NCBI GenBank assembly: GCA_035048485.1
Contig: CM068582.1
Location: 22,029,155 to 22,093,154 of the forward strand
Direction of reading: 5' to 3'
Source: Pteria penguin
Taxonomy: Eukaryota > Mollusca > Bivalvia > Pterioida > Pteriidae
DNA length: 64,000 nt
Shown here: positions 12,001 to 25,800 of the stretch, in pieces
Layout of the letters: the number at the start of each line of letters is the position of its first letter
Numbering within the stretch: the first letter of the stretch is position 1
The notes under the pieces: generated by a model
The model's input: only the letters and a program-made list of their open reading frames with translations
Databases searched by the model: none
Told to the model about the DNA's origin: nothing
Program-made: the position numbers and the translations under genes

Positions 12001-15000
12001 GTGCTTACGTTTTATCACATTGTGTTTATAAGACATAGAGAATGAGAATATTGACATCTCACCCTTAGCATCAGCCTATGCTCTATATTAAGGAGAATCT
12101 TCTTCTTCTCCCTATAATCCCTGATCAGCAGATGCAGCGTGTCACAGTGGGGCACCCAGCCTATCAATCCAGAATTTGTAGATAATGGTATCACAGAAAA
12201 TCTCTGAATTCTGAAAAATCATACAAGAGAAATTCATCAACTGAAAGTTAGACATAATTTAGTATTTTTTGTTTTCATAAATATAAAACAACATATACAA
12301 TGAGACAAGGACAATACCAAGTGTGGCTTCCTCTTGCACAGCAGTAAAATCCATGGTACTAAACTGACCTTAATCTTTGACCTTTTGACCCCAAAATCAA
12401 TAAGGATCTTCCTCTATAATCTATACAGAAAGGTTTACATACATATTTTATCAAGATGAAAAAAGAATCTTGTTTTATTATACATGTTGTTGAATATGAA
12501 TAAACAAAAATCTTGCATGCCAACACTCAATGACTGATAATACTTACGTCAGATTGCGCCTAAAAGTTTCAGGATTGTTCAGCAACAAAGAATTCACAAG
12601 TCTGAAGAGCTGCATGACTCTCTCATCCTGTCGTAGATCTTCATGCCCCTTCAGCAAAAACATGTATTCCATACCATTACTCCCTGCCAAATAATCAGAA
12701 ATGAAGCTCAGAAAATTCTCTTTCAGAATACATGTACTGAGGATCAATCACTAATATAAATCCTTGGTGAATTTGAATTTCTCACAGCATACTAAGTGTA
12801 AGGAGCTGTCATGGCTTAATCCGTAAAGTGCTAGGCTTGTGATGGAGACTGGTGGTTCGTCAGTGTCCTGTCTTTATAGGATGTGACAGTAAAAACCAAG
12901 TTCCTGTGTCACAGTAGACAGCAGGTAAAAGGTCCCTCACTGCTTCAGGTGGGTCTGCTGCATAAATCCAAATTTTTGTGGATTGCATCAGGCAGATGCT
13001 GTCACTATGTAAGTGTCTTGATGTGATACTTACATGCATGTGTTACTGTTGTACACAATAATGATTTTTGAATTATTGATTTATTATTGTTACAAGATAC
13101 TCCATGATTGTTTCACATATATGGTGATGGCATCTGCTTGATTCACTGCAAAGAAATTTATACTTTTGCAATGGCCCCACCCGAAGCAGTGGGGGATATT
13201 TTACATGCCATGCCTACCATGACATATGACCTCAGTTTTTACTGTTTCATTCAAACACAGGACACTGGTGTGCCCACGGCAGGAAGCTGTCACAAGCCGA
13301 GCACCTCATCCACTTGGCTACACCAGCTTCACAATAAAGATAAAATATATTTTATAAGACAAAAAATTAACCTTTCCCTCTTCCCATTTCAAAGGATGAC
13401 CAATGTAAAGTTGTGACAAAACATTGAAATTGACAGATCAAAAACAATACGTGCAAAACAATACATACAAAGACATCAAACTCTTTACGTGTATCAATAA
13501 GAACTTATTTTTGTAAACAGAGAAAGAACGCTCATATACCAAAAATGCTGAGATTTCTAGGTCGCTGTTTCGATGTTATGACTTTGAGAGATGACTGAAC
13601 TCTTTTTATTTTCACAATTGACTGATTAGGCTCGTATGTTCCTGGTACTGCAAGTTCAAGATCCTGGCATCTCAAAAGTTTTGGGGACACATACTGCAGT
13701 TCTAAGGAGGTTAACTGTAATACAAAAAAAGTTTTGAATACGTAATTCCAGTAACATATATGTACTTATTTTCATAATTCATTACATTTTATGGCAATTT
13801 TTATTATTAATTATTGATCACAGTGAGTTTATTTAAGGGTGTCTTTTTAAGAGGACACCCATATTGGAGACTTCACTACACTAAGACTACAAAATTGGAT
13901 TGTCTGTTGAAAGAAAGCTTACTTATGTCAACTGAGGAATAATAAGTCAGTGATAATCACAAGTGGCAAAATTTGGTTTTTGTTTGATATGTATTTATGT
14001 CACACCAAGATTATTGCACTTAGGTATATGTTGATGGGGAAGTAACAAAATGAAAAGTCTACGGCGGTAATTGTTGCTCTATTTATAATGACAATAACTG
14101 TGAGTTCTAACTGGGACTTAAGGGGTCAACTATCAATGAAATCCATAAGAGTAACACACTATGGTGGCATCCATGTGAATAGATGTAGTCACAGGGCTTT
14201 TTCCTCACTTTCCCTCAACATTCTATAATATTCATAATATACCAATTATCTTGGTACATGTATTACAGAAGGGAAGCAGCGGGTGAGTAGAAAACTATAT
14301 GATGTAATTTACTTCAACAAGATTTGTGACTGAATTCAAACCAATGTCATGATCAGTCTGACTTACTTCCTATGAACTCATAGCATGTTTTAGTGAATAC
14401 CTACTTGTGGTAGCTGTTTGGAAATCCTCCTGAACACATGGTAGTACAGATCCCACGCCTGAGTGAGGTCCTTCACGTTACCTGATCTCTGATATTTCTT
14501 ACACCAATCCTGCGCCTCCATTAAATCTCTACCATAAGCCTAAAACAACAGATGACAGTGCTGAGATAAAGCAATTTAGCTAAATCAAAACCGAAGATTC
14601 TATATAAAACTATGAATACCTTTTTCACTTTTGTTTTTCTGTAGGTTTTAGAAAATTGACAATGTTTTTTTTTTCCTTTTCTGGACACAATATTATTTGA
14701 CAGAATGAAAAAAGAAAAGAAAATTCATTTTTAACCACAGTCTTCTACATACCTGATTAAATGATGTTTCCTTCAATGTTTGTGGTCCTCGCTCCATCAT
14801 GGAATGTAGAGGTTCGAGAGTGCTGAACATTCCTTTGACGTCCCTCTCTCCAAAGTACATCCTGGATGCCTCCTCTAGACCCTCATGCCATAACTCATGC
14901 CATAGGATTGCTACTCTTATCAACTCTTCACTCACCTAAATATGCACATTTAATTAAGATTAAACACAACGGGCACCACATATACCTCTAGTCAATCATC

Positions 15001-16812
15001 GGGGTTGCCTCTGACTTAGAGTTTAAATTTATCATGGACTGAGATAAAACTTCATCTTTTAAATATGACACCTGACCTATAGTAAAAGTTACACCTGTAT
15101 GATCATACTCGAATGGAAAGTTAAACCTTTATGATCATACTCGATTTGAAAGTGAAACCTTTATGATCATACTCGATTTGAAAGTGAAACCTTTATGATC
15201 ATACTCGATTTGAAAGTGAAACCTTTATGATCATACTCGATTTGAAAGTGAAACCTTTATTATCATACTGAACTTGAACGTTAAACCTATATGATTATAC
15301 TCTACTTGAAAGTGAAATCTTTATGATCATACATCTACCGGTAATCGACTTGAAAGTTAATCCTTTATGATCATACTCAACTTGAAAGGAAAACCTTTAT
15401 AACCCTACTCAACTTGAAAATTAAACCTTTATAATCATACTCAACTTGAAAATTAAACCTTTATGATCATACTCGACTTGAAAATAAAACCTTTATATTT
15501 AACACAAAATACAGGTAAATCATAACAAATTGTTAATCATACAAAGATAATGGTCAATAGCCAGCCTAATAGTATGATACTGACCAACATGGCTTGTTGT
15601 ACCAGGGTACTACTGTGTTCACACATGCTCTTCAACACTTTGTTGGCTGCTGCTTGTCGTGCTGATGCATTTGATTTTGAGGCCACAGTCAAAGGGTAAA
15701 TTAAAGCCTGAATTACAGTGAGAAAATGTTACGGTCATGCTCTTCTAGGCAAAAACTATAATACACTGTCACCTCTATAAATATGAAGGTGAAATATTCC
15801 ACAGTCTTAGATATCAAACATTAACGAATTGTAAAAAATATTAAAAACCATTTATATTCACCGTTGAAAGACAGAAAACTAAGATCATTGAAATTCCATT
15901 ACTTTTCTGTGAGTTTCTTTGACTACACTATTTTCCATAACTTTTCAAATCCAAGGTAAGTTTTCATGATTTTATATGACCTGTGCAAAACCATACCATC
16001 AAATAATGACAATGTAAGGACAAGTGTTAAGACAAAGCAATATGACATATAAGAGATGACAGTCTGTGAAAAGCTTAGTATAAAAATACCAAAAGAGTAT
16101 GTTTGTACCTGTGGGTGGGATTTCCCAACATCTATCAGCAACTGAGATATTAATCTGGCCACTAGATGGCGGGGTGTGTCTATACGGGCTATCAGTTGAG
16201 GAATTACCTGAAAATAGAAGTATCAGTAAAAACTGATGGATGATTCTCTGTAGGATATTCAAAACTGTGAAAGATCTCTGATAGCAAACTTTAACTTGAA
16301 TTTCCCCTGTCTACAATTTTGAAAGAACTTGGCTGAATGCATTGTATCTGTGCATAATTCAACCAAATAATGTAGGCCAAGTATCAAAGCTTATAACATT
16401 CCATGAAGTATTGCAATTCTTATGCACTGAACAATGTAAAATATAGATTACTTTCTCAAAATAATGTAATAAAATGAGTATGAATATGAAGCAAAAACTC
16501 CAAGATGGAGAACAAGGGATGTAGCTACAATAAAAATCAGATGGTTCATTTGCTCCTGTTTATTTTCCTATGTCACTGTACATAGAATCAGAAGGTCTGA
16601 CTTTATCTATGTCATACACTTTCCATATCCAGTACAATGTTCATAGCATTTAAAACCTATACAATAAATTAGAACATTTTTTTTTACCTGTAACCAATTG
16701 TCAATCTGAATAGTTTTAAGACCTTCATTTATTGCTTCATAAACCTCTGGCCATTGTCCATAGTCAAACATTAGGGTGAGTAACCTAAAATGTGCAAAAC
16801 ATATATAATAAC

Positions 16813-16850
<38 letters not shown>

Positions 16851-19800
16851 TACATGTATATATACATGATAATAATAATAACAACATGTAATAATAATTG
16901 AAAGAAAGCAAATAAAAAAGATGTGTTTGTAAAAATTTTGCATCTAGAGACAACAAATCTTTTTATCAGGATATTTTCTAAATGTAGGTCAAATGTGAAG
17001 ATCAAGGTCACAAGTTTGAAAATTGTACATAATGGATTTGATAGAAATGTCTCACCACACAATGCACACCTATAAGTATGAAAGATCCAGCTCTTATGGT
17101 TAAGAATTTACAGCAAAGAATTATTCTAATGAAATGTAAATCTAATGTCAAGGTCAAGGTCAGGAAGTAAAAATTTGTGGTATCAATGGGAAAGCCTTGT
17201 AATAAGAAACACACATGTGAAATATGAAATATATACCACTTATGGTTCACAGGTGAAAGCCAATATTAAAGGTTTTTAATGTAGGTCAAACTTAAAGGTA
17301 ATGGTAACAATTTCATATATTATGCCATTAATAGAAAGGTCTCACTACAAGGAACACAAATATTAAAGTCTTAGCTTCCATGGTTGAAAACTTATAGCCA
17401 AGGAATAATTTTTTGAAAGTAGGTAAAATGTGAAGGTCAAGGTCACAATATGAAGGTCAAGGTCACATGGTCATTATTTGCATGTTAGGTAAAATGATAT
17501 TTTAGTTGAATTTTTATAATGAATAGTCTTAAACAAATAAGACTAATGTCATGAGGTCCAGTGGCTTCCAAATAACAGAGTTATGAGAAAAAGGTTTTAT
17601 GATACTTTCAAGATATTCTATGACTCTATGTAAATTACAACAAATGCTTTTTTCAGCCTCTCTGCAGTCAAGTTAAAATATCATCAAATACATATAGGTA
17701 CTGCGGTACTAATCACGATATTTCATTGGGAGGGGGGCCTTGAAGTTTGATAGACCTGTATATATAAATGAAAAAGGTAGTAATTTTTGTCTATGGTTAT
17801 GTATATTTGAACCGTAAGGTAAGGAAGTAACAAGAGTTACATTTTCCTAATACATGTACATGGTAAGCAATATTTTTCGTTTCATAATCTTGTACTATAA
17901 TTAGTTCAGGGGAAAACCAAAATTGCAAGAGTTGTCTTCCTTATTACTTATATCGGGTTTCAAATTTAAATAAATTAACTTCTTTTCAATGTTAACAACA
18001 CATAATTTTCATATAAATATTGTAAGAAAATTGACTAATTCAACATACATTACATTATGCAGTGTTTTATGGTATCATAGAAACATTTATATGATAAAAT
18101 ATTTTTTTTCCACTGTGTATGTTAATAATGTTTTGTACAAGAATTTGTCATTAAACGGGATAAGGTATATATAGTACATGTGTCTCCATCCAAGTATGGA
18201 AGGTCCGGAGAGACTAGGTTATCCAATCTATTTGATATCTCAATACCCCTAGCTCAACATTCGACCTTCTCTTTAGACTTTTTTTTATATTTTTTCTCTA
18301 TTAGTTTTAAATTTTTTACATTTTCAGAGGCGTAGGAGAAGGGGAGGGTCAGCGACGTGCGCCCCCCCCCCCAACTTTAAAAAGTGTGTGGGGGGCACAA
18401 CCATGTTTGTGCCCCCCCCCTTTTTGAGTAATATTTAAAGTTTAAATAAACTTAAATAAGACATTTTAAGCGAAGTAAATCTATTTTCTATTATATTTTT
18501 AATGTCTGATTTTTAATTCGTAACTACAAAATTACGGATAAGGTTTTCTGTTTTACTGGCGGTTGATGTATCCTGATTACGCAACATGCTCTTTCAGCTT
18601 TTGCATTATAATTGGTGTGATGTCATCCATTGTAAGTATTTATTATGTTTTGAATGATATTATACAAGTCCGAGATTATGCAATAGAGTCGCATCATTAT
18701 AGTTTGCACTTATCTGAAAGATATAAGCAGGTGTAGTCCAGTGGATGAGTCCAGTGGATGAGCTGAGTTGTTCAGCTTGTGACCAAGAGGTACGGGTTCG
18801 ACACCCATCGGGGGCATACCACTGCTGTGTCTTTCGGATGAGACTCTGACTGATAACGTGTCTGATATTCAAATTGCAAGACAATTCGTCGGCAAGAACG
18901 AACACTGTGAAGTATAACGCTCAACTTTTGAGTACACTTCGTATTGGAAGAAGAAGAAGAAGAAGAAGAAGAAGCTTTCTTTGGAAAGTATTAAAGTGTG
19001 AACATTGTAACATGATGTGCAGCCACGGACCTTTAATGTGCATACCACCCAATTAACTTGTGCATAAAAGTGTGAAATAAAAAATAACCACATTGTAACA
19101 TGTTTTGTTGCTGATTAGTAGCCATAGTAACCACTAAAGCACTTAAAGTAAATAATTCGGCTTTTATTTAATCATTCAGAGAGAGAAATTGGAATAAATT
19201 CAATCTGAAGTTTTTTATGCACCGGATCGAAAGATCCAGGGCATATTGTTTTTGTCCTGTCTGGTGGCTGTTGTAAACCTTCGCCATAACTTTTGAATCG
19301 TAAAAGATAGACTTCATATTTGGCATGCATACTCCACTAATGAAGCCCTTTCAATTGACACCGGACAATGTCAATGACCTTGAGACCTTCACTGTGACCT
19401 TTGTGCTAAAAATAGCTTTTTTGGACTTTGTTTTGTTTTGTTTTTGTTTTTTTTTTTTCGCTTTTCACTTTTGAAAGGTTGTGCGGCCCCCCCCTTTTCA
19501 CTGACGAGCTACGCCACTGATTTTACTCAAAAGAAAACAATCTCAGTTCAAATCTGTTTATCACAAATTTTTTTTAAAGCTTTCAATAATAGTTTTATAA
19601 CAATATAATAGTTTCAGTAATGTAATAAAATATATTTAACATCATTATACATACTTTGTAGAGATTTTTTTTTCAAATTTTTTCTCCTTGATTTGGGAAT
19701 GTATTGTGAGTCATAATAGTACATGTATTTTGAGAATACAGTTAGAAAAATGAGGTATGATCAAAAAGTTTTCGGCCCAATATACCTCGATACATGCAAT

Positions 19801-22800
19801 AAATACATATAAAACCCGTCTCATTATTCAGTTGAACGTTTTAGTAGAATTTATGTCAAAGCTTCTGTATATGCACAGAATCAGCTGTTAATGGATGAAG
19901 ATTTAGTCAAATTGCTAAAATGGAGAAAACTAAAGGTAAGGCAGTGATTAAGATCATCTATGTAAGAAGGGGATAACTCCCAAGGAAATTCATGAGAACT
20001 TCATGAAAACCTTTGGGAAGGAGTCACCTTCTTATATAGTATTGTTAAAAAATGGCTTACAAAATTTAGAAGGGGAAGGGAGATAACTGAAGTTGATGAA
20101 CTGTCTGATGGACGTCCATAGGAAGCTATTACTGACAAATATGCTCTTGTCATGTGTGACAGAGGACGAAACCTCAGATATAGCCAGGGAAGTTGCCAGA
20201 AGTTATGGGGCTGTTCAATCAATCTTAACCGAAAGTTAGGTATGTCAAAGGTTTTGGCTACATGGGGTCCCAAAAAAGTTGAATAAAGATACACAGGTAT
20301 GATGTTTCTTTGCATCTTTTGTCTCACTATGAGGATGATTCCGAGAATTCTACGGGTCGAATAGTCACTCAGAATGAAACTTGGGTTCACCATTTTGATC
20401 CTGAATTTAAGAAACAAAGCATGCAATGAAATCACCCTGGCTCACCCCACCTAAATTATTTAATAGAGTTTCCTCAGCTAGGAGAGTCATGGCCTTCATC
20501 TTTTGGGACAATCAGGGAATAATCACAAATGCTTTTCTTTGATTTTCACGATAAATGGTTATATTATGCAAATGACCTAGAGAGACTGTGTCAGGGGATG
20601 TGAGAAAGAGGACAGAGGCATTCTGCTCTGGCAGAATAATGCACCTGCTCACACTTCCCAAGTTGCAATAACGGCTGCGACAGAATGCAGCTTCAAGGTT
20701 CATCCCCATATTCTCCAGGCTTAGCCCGATCTGATTCTATCTGTTCCCAAAACTAAAATCTTGCTTACACAGTAAGAATTTGGAAGCAATGTGTCATGGA
20801 CACTGTATATGAGTACTACAGGGACAAGATTGAAGCATTCTATTTTAAAGACTGAATATTCCTAAGTACATGGGGCTGATAGCTTTTGATCAAACCTGGT
20901 GAAAATCATAAGTTTTAATTTATGACTCGTCATGTAGGTTTTGAAAAAAGATGTACACATCATAATACATGTATTAGCTCATGGACTCAATACTACATAA
21001 AATGAAATAATAACTCAAAGAAGGATTATATTGCTCACCTGAGCAACTTGGACATACAAGAATATTTTCAAATGGTGTCCTTTGTCAGAAATTTTATTTC
21101 AGAATTGAACCAAAACCAACACTACACCATTTTTAAAACCCTGTAACACTTATACTTTATTCTATGTGACTTCACCTATAATTTTTCTTTACTTCCCTGA
21201 TTTTCATAAATTCAATACAAATTAACAAAATTAATGAAGTGCAATATATTCAAACTTCAATGAGAAAATGAAAGATATCACCTGAAAATTCACAAAATCC
21301 AAAAGATAAAAATGTATACTTTGAAACGGAACTTAAAATAACAAGAGGCTGAAATAAGTCTATATCACTCACCTGAGTACAATTCACTCATTCACAAGTA
21401 ACTATTTGAAAAAAATTGTAGATACACATATTTTGATGTGTTTTTGACTACTGACAACTGACGGTAAATTTTGATTTATTAATCCCTTACAAGTCAGTAC
21501 AGGCTACATTAACAAAAAGAAAAAAATTCTTAAGAAACTCAACTTAATAAATTAATTTTAAAATTACCCTTCAATTTCAAATATATTTATAATTTATAGC
21601 AAACAAATGCTCTACACCTTTTCTTGTTGCAAAATGAAAAGAAAAGAAAACTTTCCTTATTTGTCCCCAACAGAAAAATGCTACCTTTCATAATGCCAAT
21701 GCTGGATCAAATAAACAAAAGAAAAAAAAGGCCATATACAAGAGGCCCAAATTAGCCAATACTGCTTACCTGAGCATAATTTGCTAATTTACAAACAAAT
21801 GACTTCTTGAAAAATCTGCAGATACATATGTTCTCTTGTTTATTGTGTTTTTGACAACTGGCAAATAAATGTTAACTTATTTCTCTACACTGAAGACAAA
21901 AACATGAAAATAAGTTGACAAAATTTAGTCAGAATTCTTTTTTCAATTTTTTAAACACAACGTAGTAAATATACTGAGTACTGCAGAACCTTTAAAATTT
22001 TATTTTGGTGTAAAATGATACAATGTTTTTCCCATTTAGAGGAGTTTAAACTGCTACCCTTCAGCATGTCAGAAGGAGCATATATCAAAAATAGAGAAGA
22101 AAAGGAGAGTACCCTCTTGGGCCTATGTCACCACATTCTGAATACACCCCCTGATAAATCACGTTGAACAAGCAAATATAGAGAATTGTGGTCCCCCACT
22201 TTTGGGGTTCTATCAGTAAGGTTGCAGTGATTTGTGACATATTGTCATGGTTGTGCATGTCTACCGGTACATGTATCTGCAGTGGAACCTTGTAAAGTCT
22301 GATGATATTATACTAGATTCTAACATGATTGAGAATCAAAGGTAACGGTCAAGGTCAAAGGTCACATGTCAAGGTCACATGATAAACAAATTTGGTACCA
22401 AGGGAAAGGTATCACAATTAGGGACGCACATGCCAAATATGAAGGCCCTATGTCTTACGCTTAAAAAGTTATGACCAAGGTTAAAGTTTTTGTGACAGAC
22501 AGGTGTACGGACAGACAAATGAGATTTAATGTCCCCACGCTTTCTAAAAACTCTGGGGACAAAAAACACCAATACACACAGGGCATATTGACTAATTCAT
22601 ACCTACCACATTTCATCAAGAATTTACAAACAGTTTTGCAGCACAAGCCCATCAAAGCTCATTATTACATGTACATACTGAGAGCATAAAAATACAAACA
22701 AGCAAATTCAGAGAATTGTGGTCCCCCACTTTCAGGGTTCTATCAGTAAGGGTGCAGGGATCTGTGACATATTGTTATGGTTGTGCATGTCTACAGATAC

Positions 22801-25800
22801 ACATGCCAAATATGAAGGCCCTATGTCTTAAGGTAAAAAAGTTACATTAAAGAAGGTCAAAGGTCAAGGTCAAATGATAAAAATTTTGGTACCAACGGAA
22901 AGCTATTGCAATTAGGGACACACATGCCAAATATGAGAGCCCTACGTCTTACAGTTAAAAAGTTATGACCAAGGTTAATGTTTTTGTGACAGACGGACGG
23001 ACGGACAGAAGAATGAGATTTAATGCCTTCATGCTTTGGTGAAAAGCGGGGTACAAAAATCTTGAATATTGTTGTGTTATTCAATATCATATTCATTTTA
23101 ATAAATCATTTTTAAAACACACAAAGTACTCGCATTATAAGCAACCTACAGGGAGAAAATCTAAGAATTTATCAGGAAAATGTAACAAAGTGACAAAATC
23201 TGAAAAGAACTTAAAATCTTCAAAAATTTGATTTCAAAATGGACGAATAATATTACAGTTCTTAAGAAACATTTCCAGATCATTCTGTTTCATTCACTTT
23301 GTCGATCTATGCAGCCAGTCAAGAAGAAGTTTGTCATAAGAAAGTACTCTCTTGGCTTGTGTCACCTGACCCCGGATCCACCCCTTGAGAGATCTGGCTG
23401 AGCAACAGCAAAACTAGAAGGAAACTTTGAGTATGTACCAATTTTCATCAAAAATTTTTGATAAGCCCTGAAGGAGAAGTCAATTAAAAGTGTAATATTA
23501 AATAATAAAAATATTCTCCCTTTTTTCTTTTTTATTAATATATAAAGAATACCAAAGCAATCCCAAAATTATATTTGTATTCCATTCTTTCCAATTACAT
23601 ATATTTCAGTAATACATATAACATAAATTAAAATACACCCCTAACCCTCCCCCCCCCCAAAAAAACCCCCCAAAAAACCCCAAAACCAAATCCATTATAA
23701 GCAACCTAGCTAACAGAAAAAACTTCTTGAATTAGTAGTACTGATAAAAACTTCTTTATGTCTGAATGTACTATGGAATGTCACATGAGGTCCATTGGTG
23801 TTAAATAATAAAGTTCATGAAAATAAGTCAGCTAAGAGAAAATTAAATAAGGTACTTTCCAGATATTTGTATGAATATAAACATTTAACGAACATGATGA
23901 AGAACTGTTAGTAAATTATAATAAATGCTTCTTCCTCAACCTTGCCACAGTCAATATAAAATATCATTTCATAATATCCTAGAAGCTTGAACATTTTGAC
24001 TTGTATATATGACAAGAGAATTAGTAGAACCAATGGTACTCCCCGAATGAAGGCTAACTGTAAAAGGGATATATTTTTTCAAATATGTCTGTATATATAA
24101 ATAATAATACAGTTTTATAAAGCAAAAAATATGCGGGGGGCAGCAAGGATGTATTAGAGGCTTATTTTATTTTTTTTGTCATAGAAGTATTTGCTGTCAG
24201 AATATCACAAAATGTACGTTTCTGGACATCAAATCAAGAAGACCTATCCAGCATAAAAATGCTAAATTTTTAATGTAATGACTATTTAATCAAGAAAAAC
24301 AAAATATGGTTTCATATTGATATCTCTTACAGTTTTTGTGTTATGCTCTGGACAAAATTTAAGTTTGAAAAATAACAAAAATTTAAGTATGAAAAATAAC
24401 AAAGGGCAATAACTCCTAAATTACGCAAGATAGAGTTACGGTTCTTGCACACTGCACTTCTCCTGATTGAGATCTATCTACCTATGAAGTTTCTTGTTGA
24501 TATCTTTCTTAGTTTTTGTGTTATGCTCTGGACAAAATTCGGACGGACGGACGAATGGGACAGACAGACGGACAAAGCGGTGACTATATGCTCTCCCTTC
24601 GGGGAGCATAAAAATATTTTAAATTTCCTCTATACCTACATATGTTAAGACAGTAACAAGAGTTACCTTTCTTCTTTATTCAATACATTTGAAAAATATT
24701 TACTGGAAAAGCAGCCTTGTGCTAAAATTAGTTCAGGGGAAAACCAAATTTCCAAGAATGGTCTTCCTTATTAACTATAGCAAACTTATATTTTAAATCA
24801 AATTCACTCTTTTTGAAGAACTACATCATAAAATTATCATACAGAAATTTTAAGAAAATTAAGTAACTTAATAACTCTTACAAAATATGAGGTTTAACAG
24901 TATCTATGATGGTATCTTATAATAATCTTTATAATTTCCATTACACAATGTTAATATTCTTCTGTGAAGGGACTTGTCATCCACTGGGATATGGTATATA
25001 TAATGTATGTATCATGTATATTACCATGGAAGGTCCGGAGAGACTAGGTTATCCAATCTATTTGATATCTCAATACCCCTAGCTCAACATTCGACCTTCT
25101 TTTTTGATTTTATTTTTTGAAGTTTTTAAAATTTTTCCAAAAGAACACTATTTCAATATTTTTATAACATATTTTTTTTCAACATCTGAAGAATTAAATC
25201 CTACTACAAGAACATGCATAATAATTAGTTTCAGTGCTAGTTTCAATTCAGTCAGTAATGTAACAAGATATATTTATTTATTCTACATACAGTGTAAAGG
25301 TGCCCTTATCTGAAGGACATTCAGTTATGACTTTAGTTCATTTGAACCTTCAGCTAAAAACATGATGTTTGAAGACCATTAACTAATGAGATAAAGGTTT
25401 CAAATTTTATGACCTTTTTCAATATCAGTTCTAAATTTCAAATCCATTTTAATTGAAAAATTAAAATTAAAAATTTTCACTGAACAATTGGTTATATATT
25501 CATTATTTTCACATCATTAGTTTCTACACTGCATATTAGAAAACATTGATTCCCCTTATTACACTTATCTGATAAATACAGAAGACAATTTTGTTTATTT
25601 CCCCAATTTCAAAGGATAACCAAAATTCCCCAAATTTTACTAAAAGGCCCACTAAAGCTTCCTATACATACCTGAGTGTGTCTTGTAGACTGTTGTGTTG
25701 TGACAGTGCTATAGACCTAAAGAAACCCTGCACAGCCAAGACGCAGTATTTGTGAGTCTTATTGGAAGTCTGTAACAAAGAAAGAAGAAATTACATGTGA

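Larger units (their letters stand above)
9043..16687 (-). other. introns between exons 52 and 40: nothing beyond listed repeats
   Basis: The intervening sequences over 300 bp (9043-9624, 9761-10245, 10394-11029, 11113-11526, 11650-12062, 12211-12547, 12684-13539, 13715-14404, 14936-15584, 15708-16108, 16208-16687) are non-coding and AT-rich. The only contents seen are the tRNA-like pair, the inverted SINE pair and the 32-bp array. Confidence 0.7.
16785..25671 (-). other. 8.9-kb mTOR intron between exons 39 and 40, filled with repeats
   Basis: The longest intron in the gene. From high to low coordinates it holds a copy of an unknown dispersed repeat (23760-25180), duplicated 'tcacctgagca' and 'aaggtcaaggtca' repeat blocks (21040-23050), a mariner remnant (19751-20902), SINE pieces (18730-18860), a second copy of the dispersed repeat (17540-18330), and degenerate AGGTCA-type units (16960-17480). 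No additional gene is visible. Confidence 0.85.

Noticed and set aside
15088..15500. CRISPR array
   Set aside because: Units are contiguous 32-bp tandem repeats without unique spacers, in a eukaryotic intron.
16607..17062. 151-codon minus-strand frame with polytyrosine
   Set aside because: It merges exon 40 with flanking intron and a TAA microsatellite. Only 16688-16784 is coding.
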